The translations under genes were made by a program, and so were the position numbers. A stretch of 64,000 bases of DNA from positions 3,286,001 through 3,350,000 of the forward strand of contig CM074695.1 of NCBI GenBank assembly GCA_037367355.1. The letters are read 5' to 3'. The DNA is from Neoscytalidium dimidiatum (taxonomy: Eukaryota > Ascomycota > Dothideomycetes > Botryosphaeriales > Botryosphaeriaceae). Positions 59,042 through 64,000 of this stretch are shown in pieces (within the stretch, counting starts at the first letter, position 1; each line of letters opens with the position of its first letter). The notes beneath the pieces were generated by a model. The model made no database searches, was not told the origin of the DNA, and saw only the letters and a list, made by a program, of their open reading frames with translations.

Positions 59042-60905
59042 AGCTAAGTCCCTTCCGACGGAACGCCCTTTACCTGTGAAGCGTGACAGGAATTGGCTAT
59101 TCCTTGTCAGCTGGAACAAGTCTTCCAAAACGATCCCGTCTCGAAGTGAAGCTCGGTGGTAATTAGTCAAGTGCAACTGAAAATCCATAAGATGGATGCA
59201 CACAAATGGATCACAGTTGCGGTACCCATGCTCCGTGACCAAATGGCTAAGACGTTCGGTATGATCTACCTTTCTCTCTTCGATTTGCTCGCCGCAGTAT
59301 TTGCAAAGCCAGCCCTGCAGGGGTCCCGCCTCAGAGGAGACGTATCCTAGGTCAGAGGCAGCCTGGATGCCCTTCAAAATTACCGCACGTCTATATTGTG
59401 CATTCTTTATGAGAGCGTTAGGCTTTCTCAGGTGAGGAAAAGAGTCGTCCACAGAATTCGCAGGCGACGAGCTCGGGCGAAGTCATACGAATTTGACGAA
59501 GATCCCACGTGTCCGACTCAAGGTCTGGGAAGAAACTTAGGAATTCCGATCTTTTCAGCCACCATCTGGATAGGTTAGTGATTCCTTCGAAGTGTTCAGC
59601 AATATGTTTTATACCAATCTCCCAATCTGGAAGCTGGGAACCGCAGAATCCACACCAGAGTACGGGATGATCCTTGGGAATGGGGTTCGCATGCACGACC
59701 TCCACTCTCCATTGGTCTTCGTCCACAACTGATTTGTCCAACAGCTAGCCCTGCTCCTGATGTTTGTCATGATGCTGTTTGAACCAATCTTTCCCGAAGA
59801 AAATAGTGTGTTCGAGAGATTTCCCGGCGCATCATGGGTCTTTGCAGATCCAACGTGTCCGTGGGACATGCACATGTTCTTCGTGGCGCTTCCAGTGATA
59901 ATAACCCTCCAGGCGTACACCACAGAAAGTGCACTGGAATTTCCGGAGACTGTCGCCCAGGATGTATGCGCCCTTTGTCTGTACCTGGGTTGACCGACGC
60001 ACAGCTTTACGCCCTCTTCTCGAGGACCAACTCCCTTGAGAGTGATTACTGCTGTAGGAGCTACCGCTGCTATTCGCGGAGTTGGCCGTAACACTTTCGG
60101 CAGGTTTCGGCGGGCAAGATTCCGTGGGGAAAGAGGGAGCATCCTGGGATCTTGGTCCAGTGGAACTTGTAGATATTTTTCAAGCAGTACTTTTGGATCA
60201 GCTAGGGAAACGCTCGCGAGTCTTCCCTCAAACATCTGCTCGCATGATTCTCCTGACGGTTCAGGAGAGTCCCCGTCCCGACCACTTGTACCTTCACTGC
60301 CAAATTAGTCTCATCAATGTTTACTAAATCCGAATATGGAACGTACCATTGCGACCTGTACGTCTTCTTGTGTTACTGAACCAAGTTCTGATTTGCTTTT
60401 CCTCAACGAGGATCTGATTTGCAAGCGCTTCGAGGTCATTCCTATCCGGATAGGCATTTTTGTTAAAGAATTTCTCTAGCACCTCTTTCCCGCCGGCAGA
60501 AAGCTTGGCTCCAGCTCCACAGTCATCCACCGTTTCCAGAACGGACTGCGGGACCGAGCGGTGAGGGTGTGAACCGAAAGATTCTCCAAATGATATTTCA
60601 GGTAGGCTTTCGATCCCGGATAAGTCGATATCATGTGGTACGCCACTTAGAAAAGGCTCTAACGGGTCGACGAGTGAAGGGAACGTGTGTTCGGCAGAAT
60701 CAGTGAAACTGTTAGGTTCGCCCGAATCAAGGAATTCCGTGCCATTAGGTAAAGCACCCCCCCCCCCCACCAAACCCCTCCAAAAAAAGGTCTCCAGGGG
60801 CTTGCGCTTCATCCTTGTCTATGGATTGAAAGAAAACAAGGTGGCCGAAGCCTCGAACGGGTAGGTGAGGGTCGCGGTTGAAGAGAGTACAAAAAGTATC
60901 ATCCA
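59042..60905 (-). pseudogene. homeobox plus C2H2 zinc-finger transcription factor, multiply disabled
   Basis: Fungal factor type combining a KN-like homeodomain with C-terminal C2H2 fingers. ATG at 60905 (MDDTFCTLFNRDP). A 12-base G/C homopolymer at about 60757-60768 shifts the frame; 11 would keep it open. The homeodomain (about 60420-60340) reads NKNAYPDRNDLEALANQ, then IRTWFSNTRRRT, with the WFxNxR recognition helix. After an intron another frame change occurs between EGRLASVSLADPK and SQDAPSFPTESC. The finger KFQCTFCGVRLEGYYHWKRH is followed by TGA after WICKDP and by TAG after HQEQG. LWCGFCGSQLPDWEIG and VACEFCGRLFSSPEKA then run into a stop, and WLCKYCGEQIEERK continues in a shifted frame. 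At least two nonsense and two or three frame lesions make this a pseudogene. Confidence 0.85.
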
Positions 60906-61263
60906 TCTTGAACCCTTGGGAGGAGGATGAAAGAGCAAGCTCTCTGCAGGAAGTAAGGACATATCGAGCTTATAGCCTGCCTGATTGACGGACAAGGTGG
61001 TTGATCACACCCAAACAAGGTTGAGAGAAGAACAGGGTACGCTGTGCTGATGGCCCGAGCTTTGAGAGTCGGTAAGCGTTCTCACGCGCCGGAGTTTGTG
61101 GCTTAGCTGCAGTTTCCAAGGTGCACTGAATTGTCAACCGGGGCATTAGCTGACTGGCCGGCTGAGCCGTGTGAACCGATCCATTGGGTATATGTCTACC
61201 TGCCAATCCAAACGCCAACGCTATGCCTTCATGAGCTTTCTATATTCTAATTAGAGCACGTCT
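60906..61263. other. short intergenic spacer
   Basis: Holds the 3' end region of the JJJ1-like gene and the promoter of the dead factor; nothing else seen. Confidence 0.65.
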
Positions 61264-62990
61264 TCATCTTTTCCCCTTCTTTTTGCCTCCAACACCAGAT
61301 CCCTTTGTCTGGCTCACAGGCGCAGCGTGCCCGAAGTCCTTTATATGCTGGAATAATCTTGTCTTCGAAGGGAAGCCCGCTTGACACGCTGCGCACTTGA
61401 ACTTCAACTCCTCCTGATCGGCGGCGGCTTGCTTCGCCGCCTTCTTGGCTCGTTTCTGGGCCGCCTTGCCCATCTTTGGTGCAGCTGGTGCAGCCGGCTT
61501 TTCGTCGCCCGAATCAAGTCCTAGTCGGGGTTCTGGGTCCTCGTCTTCCTTGTCGATCTTATCTGCCAGCCTGGATTCCAACTTTGAGCGGGGAACATAA
61601 TCGTCATCCGAAGCTTCATCCTCCGACTCGGATGGTGTAGGCTTCTGCTCACTCGCCGCGGCTTTCTTCTTTGTATTCTTATTCAAGTCCTCCTCCTCCT
61701 CCTCCTCCTCTTCTTCTTTAATATCAACGTCCTCCATGGCCTTTGTAGCCTCTTCAACGATGGGGTCCTCCTCGGCGGCCTCGAAAGTCTCCCCTTCCGC
61801 AGCATCATCCGGCGTCACCACGCCACTACCAGACACCTCTTCCTCCAGGTTGAGGTGCTTGTTCTCCTTCCGCATCTTCTTCTGCAAAGCGTAAACGGCC
61901 TTTTGATGCTTCTTGCTCTTCTCGTGCGCCTCCCATTGCTTTTCGCTCTTGAAAGTCTTGTTGCACGCCACGCACTCAAAGTGCTCCTCCTCAATCTCCT
62001 CCTCTTCGCTCTCGTCCAACTCTTCGGGATCCCTCGTCTTGGTCCACTCCGGCACCTCCTCCTGCATCAAGGCCTCGCGCTCGGCCCTCGCCCTCGCGGC
62101 CTGGGCATCGCGCATCTCCTTCAACGCCTTCTGCCTCTCGGCCTCGGTGCGCGTGTTCGGCGCCCAGCGGGGGTCGCGCTTGCGCACGAACGCCACCAGG
62201 GTCCGGACCGCGTCGTTGAACTCCCTGACGGCCTCCTCGCGCAGCCGGGCGTTCTCCTTCTCCATGTACCGGCGGGTGCGCCGGTCCGGCGCGTCCGAGC
62301 ACCTGTAGACATCCTTCCACGCGAACGACTTGCGGGTGGAGAAGGCCATCCACGAGGCGTAGAAGGGCCGCACCACGTCCTCGTACGACGAGCGCTCGCG
62401 CCCGAAGGTCGGGTAGTCGGGGGCGTCGGCGCCGTCCCAGGCGGCGGCGACCATCTCCTCCTTGGCCAGGGCGTCGAAGGTGGCGCGCAGGAAGCCGAAG
62501 AAGCCGTCCGGCTCGTCCGAGTACTCGACGCGGCTGGTGAAGCGGCGCATCATGCGGGTGAGGTCGTCGGCGGTGGTGACCTTGACGTCGCCTTCGAAGT
62601 GCTCGTCGGCCGGGTCGGCGCCGCGCAGGATGGCGGACTCGTGCGAGTCGTACCACGCGCGCTCCTGCGGGTCCGACAGCACCTCGTAGGCCGACTGCAC
62701 CTCGGCGAAGAGGTCGGTCGCCCATTCCTCGTTGCCGTAGTTGCGGTCCGGGTGGAGCTCGAGTGCTTTGCGGCGGTAGGCTTTCTTGATTCTGTTGGAT
62801 GGAGGGGAGAGGGGGATTGTCAGATAGAGGGTATGCACAGGGGGCGTATGGGGTTGGGGGACTGGGCGCACTCCTCCTCTGTGGCCTGGCGGTCGACGCC
62901 AAGTAACTCGTAGTAACTTGTCTTGACGGCGGTGTTTGCGGCGGCCTGCGGTGCCCCGCCGCCGTTTGCGGAGCTCTGGCCTGAGCCCAT
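61264..62990 (-). CDS. JJJ1: JJJ1/DNAJC21-like J-domain co-chaperone
   Basis: 548 aa from exons 62990-62872 and 62791-61264 (80-nt intron inside the J domain, as is common). An N-terminal J domain spans about residues 20-90 ([16 protein letters not shown], then ALELHPDRN with the HPD motif). The conserved central region ([20 protein letters not shown]) and a charged coiled coil ([20 protein letters not shown]) follow. The first C2H2 finger ([19 protein letters not shown]) is followed by an acidic stretch of Glu repeats and a second C-terminal finger ([20 protein letters not shown]). The order matches yeast Jjj1 and human DNAJC21. That protein stimulates Hsp70 on cytosolic pre-60S particles and helps release and recycle export factors. 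Intact, and divergent from the SPX gene with a 592-bp shared promoter. Confidence 0.93.
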
Positions 62991-63582
62991 GGCGAGATGT
63001 ACGCTGTCGGGTGAGGCGGTGGAAGGTAAAGATGGAAGAGTGAATCGGGGGGTGGGGGCGCAGAGATGCGGTTGTAGAAATACGAAGTTGTCAGGGAAGA
63101 CGTGGGGTAGCAGCAGATGGAGCGTCAACAAAAATAAAATAAAAAACAAGTGAGGTCATGCTCTCGGCAGGCGCAGGCACAGGCGCAGAACGACGCGTGC
63201 CGCCTGGCAGCCGGCGGGCAGTCAATCATCCTGAGTCATGCGGAGCGGCGGGCTGCGCTGCGTGCGGCAGTGCAGCGATCCGATCTCCAATCTCGCCCGC
63301 GCGCCACAATGTCGCCGGCGCGGCGGCTGATTTTTCGCGGCGGCAGCATCACCGTGCCCAGCGTCCAGCTCCATGTGATGTGATTCCAAGAAGAGGCTGA
63401 AGCCGTCCCGTCCACCCTCATCTGCGTCGATTTTCCTTTTTTTTTTTTTTCCCTTCTTCTCGTCTACTGCAACGACGATGCTTCTCTGGCCTCACGTCAA
63501 CACCGCCCCTGCATAAGCTTTCGCCGCTAGCCTACCGGCAAGGACATCATCCTGGCGAGCTTCTCCGCTCCGCACGCTGCTC
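62991..63582. promoter_or_regulatory. bidirectional promoter region between JJJ1-like and SPX genes
   Basis: 592 bp separate the two divergent ATGs. It contains AT-rich DNA beside the JJJ1-like start and a T-run of about 12 (63438-63450) upstream of the SPX start, a common nucleosome-depleting element. No defined binding sites were identified. Confidence 0.5.
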
Positions 63583-64000
63583 ATGAAGTTCGCCCACGCC
63601 TTCCAGGAGCATCTCCAGCACGATGGCTTTCCCCCTCACTGGGTCGCTTCCGCCATCTCCTACCGCCAGCTCAAGAAATGCATCAAGAGGGTCGAGCGCG
63701 AACTCGCTAGCCTGGGCCTCGACGCCGTCACTCTGGGTCAGCTGCTGAGGACGGCGGAGCAAGAGAGGGATGAGAAACTTGCCGAGTACCTCCTGGCAAA
63801 CCCGCAGTCCACATTACGGGACCCAGATGCGCCCGTCCTATTCCAACCCAAGCTGCTGATCGCCGTTGATGAGGAAACTGGGGAGCCACTGGACGCTCAC
63901 CTTTCGCCTCTGACCCGAGAGTACTTGCAACAGCTGGCAATCAGCCAGCAAGTCCCTGATGCGAGGATCGTGGAGGTCCATGATCTTTCTTCGCCTGCTA
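63583..64000 (+). CDS. SPX-domain protein, 5' part
   Basis: Starts MKFAHAFQEHLQHDGFPPHW and continues SYRQLKKCIKRVERELASLG, the two N-terminal helices of an SPX domain, which binds inositol pyrophosphates and reports phosphate status. The frame stays open to the window edge (139 codons) with no intron visible. The LRDPDAPVLFQPKLLIAVDE region between the SPX halves recalls fungal SPX-RING (RING-14 type) ubiquitin-ligase-like proteins. The RING would lie outside, so this assignment is tentative. Confidence 0.8.
   Translation, partial: MKFAHAFQEHLQHDGFPPHWVASAISYRQLKKCIKRVERELASLGLDAVTLGQLLRTAEQERDEKLAEYLLANPQSTLRDPDAPVLFQPKLLIAVDEETGEPLDAHLSPLTREYLQQLAISQQVPDARIVEVHDLSSPA

Noticed and set aside
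59042..60905. Idea that the lesions in the homeobox-C2H2 gene are unmodelled introns
   Set aside because: The stops after WICKDP and HQEQG lie inside conserved finger-region sequence that continues in the same frame, with no donor/acceptor pair that removes them without deleting zinc ligands.
61855..62913. Long plus-strand open frame (352 codons) opposite the JJJ1-like gene
   Set aside because: It is the antisense shadow of a GC-rich coding exon; the minus strand carries J domain and zinc-finger motifs.

Overview
The window is nuclear DNA of a filamentous ascomycete (Pezizomycotina). Its genes carry short introns of about 45-130 nt with fungal GTRNGT-type donors. The families are typical of moulds: a WSC cell-wall sensor, MFS transporters, a cytochrome b5-acyl-CoA dehydrogenase fusion, a JJJ1 co-chaperone, an SPX protein and a NIS1-like secreted protein. 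Coding DNA is GC-rich, while intergenic DNA swings between GC-rich promoter stretches and AT-rich, decayed islands. The class cannot be fixed from the sequence alone, but the secreted effector-like gene suggests a plant-associated species.

Layout. 1-4.5 kb: a broken FAD monooxygenase, an intact cupin gene and an unrecognised degenerate locus, looking like the edge of a decaying catabolic or secondary-metabolism group. 6.5-8.4 kb: secreted type-B carboxylesterase. 8.4-13.2 kb: AT-rich island with a P450 relic and a degenerate 35-bp repeat. 13.2-15.9 kb: large conserved-looking protein of unknown function (minus). 18.7-19.7 kb: WSC-domain membrane sensor. 22.1-22.5 kb: 77-residue hydrophilic protein. 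22.65-23.25 kb: relic of an unrecognised protein. 24.07-24.65 kb: tRNA-Val(AAC) and an intron-containing tRNA-Met(CAT). 27.1-28.2 kb: acidic hypothetical protein. 29.6-30.2 kb: NIS1-like secreted protein. 32.8-34.2 kb: TDT/SLAC1-type anion transporter. 35.3-37.5 kb: DHA1-type MFS transporter carrying two exact tandem duplications, one of which breaks its frame. 40.3-42.05 kb: ACS-type MFS transporter. 43.2-45.05 kb: cytochrome b5-acyl-CoA dehydrogenase fusion. 46.4-47.0 kb: ubiquitin-AN1 fusion. 47-54.8 kb: nearly eight kilobases with no convincing gene. 54.8-57.05 kb: monocarboxylate-type MFS transporter. 59.0-60.9 kb: homeobox plus C2H2 transcription factor with several disabling lesions. 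61.3-63.0 kb: JJJ1-like J protein, divergent from an SPX-domain gene that runs off the right edge.

There is no operon logic; genes are separate units. Housekeeping genes (JJJ1, SPX, AN1, WSC, acyl-CoA dehydrogenase) are intact. The accessory genes (FAD monooxygenase, P450, homeobox-C2H2 factor, unknown relics) are decayed, and the nonsense changes inferred in them all fit C:G to T:A transitions, as expected from RIP or deamination. Three exact tandem duplications of 52, 60 and 45 bp lie within 3.4 kb around one MFS gene. They are either recent duplication events or assembly errors, and they decide whether that gene is alive.

Gene models were spliced by hand from reading frame, donor and acceptor sites and family patterns. 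Splice positions are given where they close a frame.
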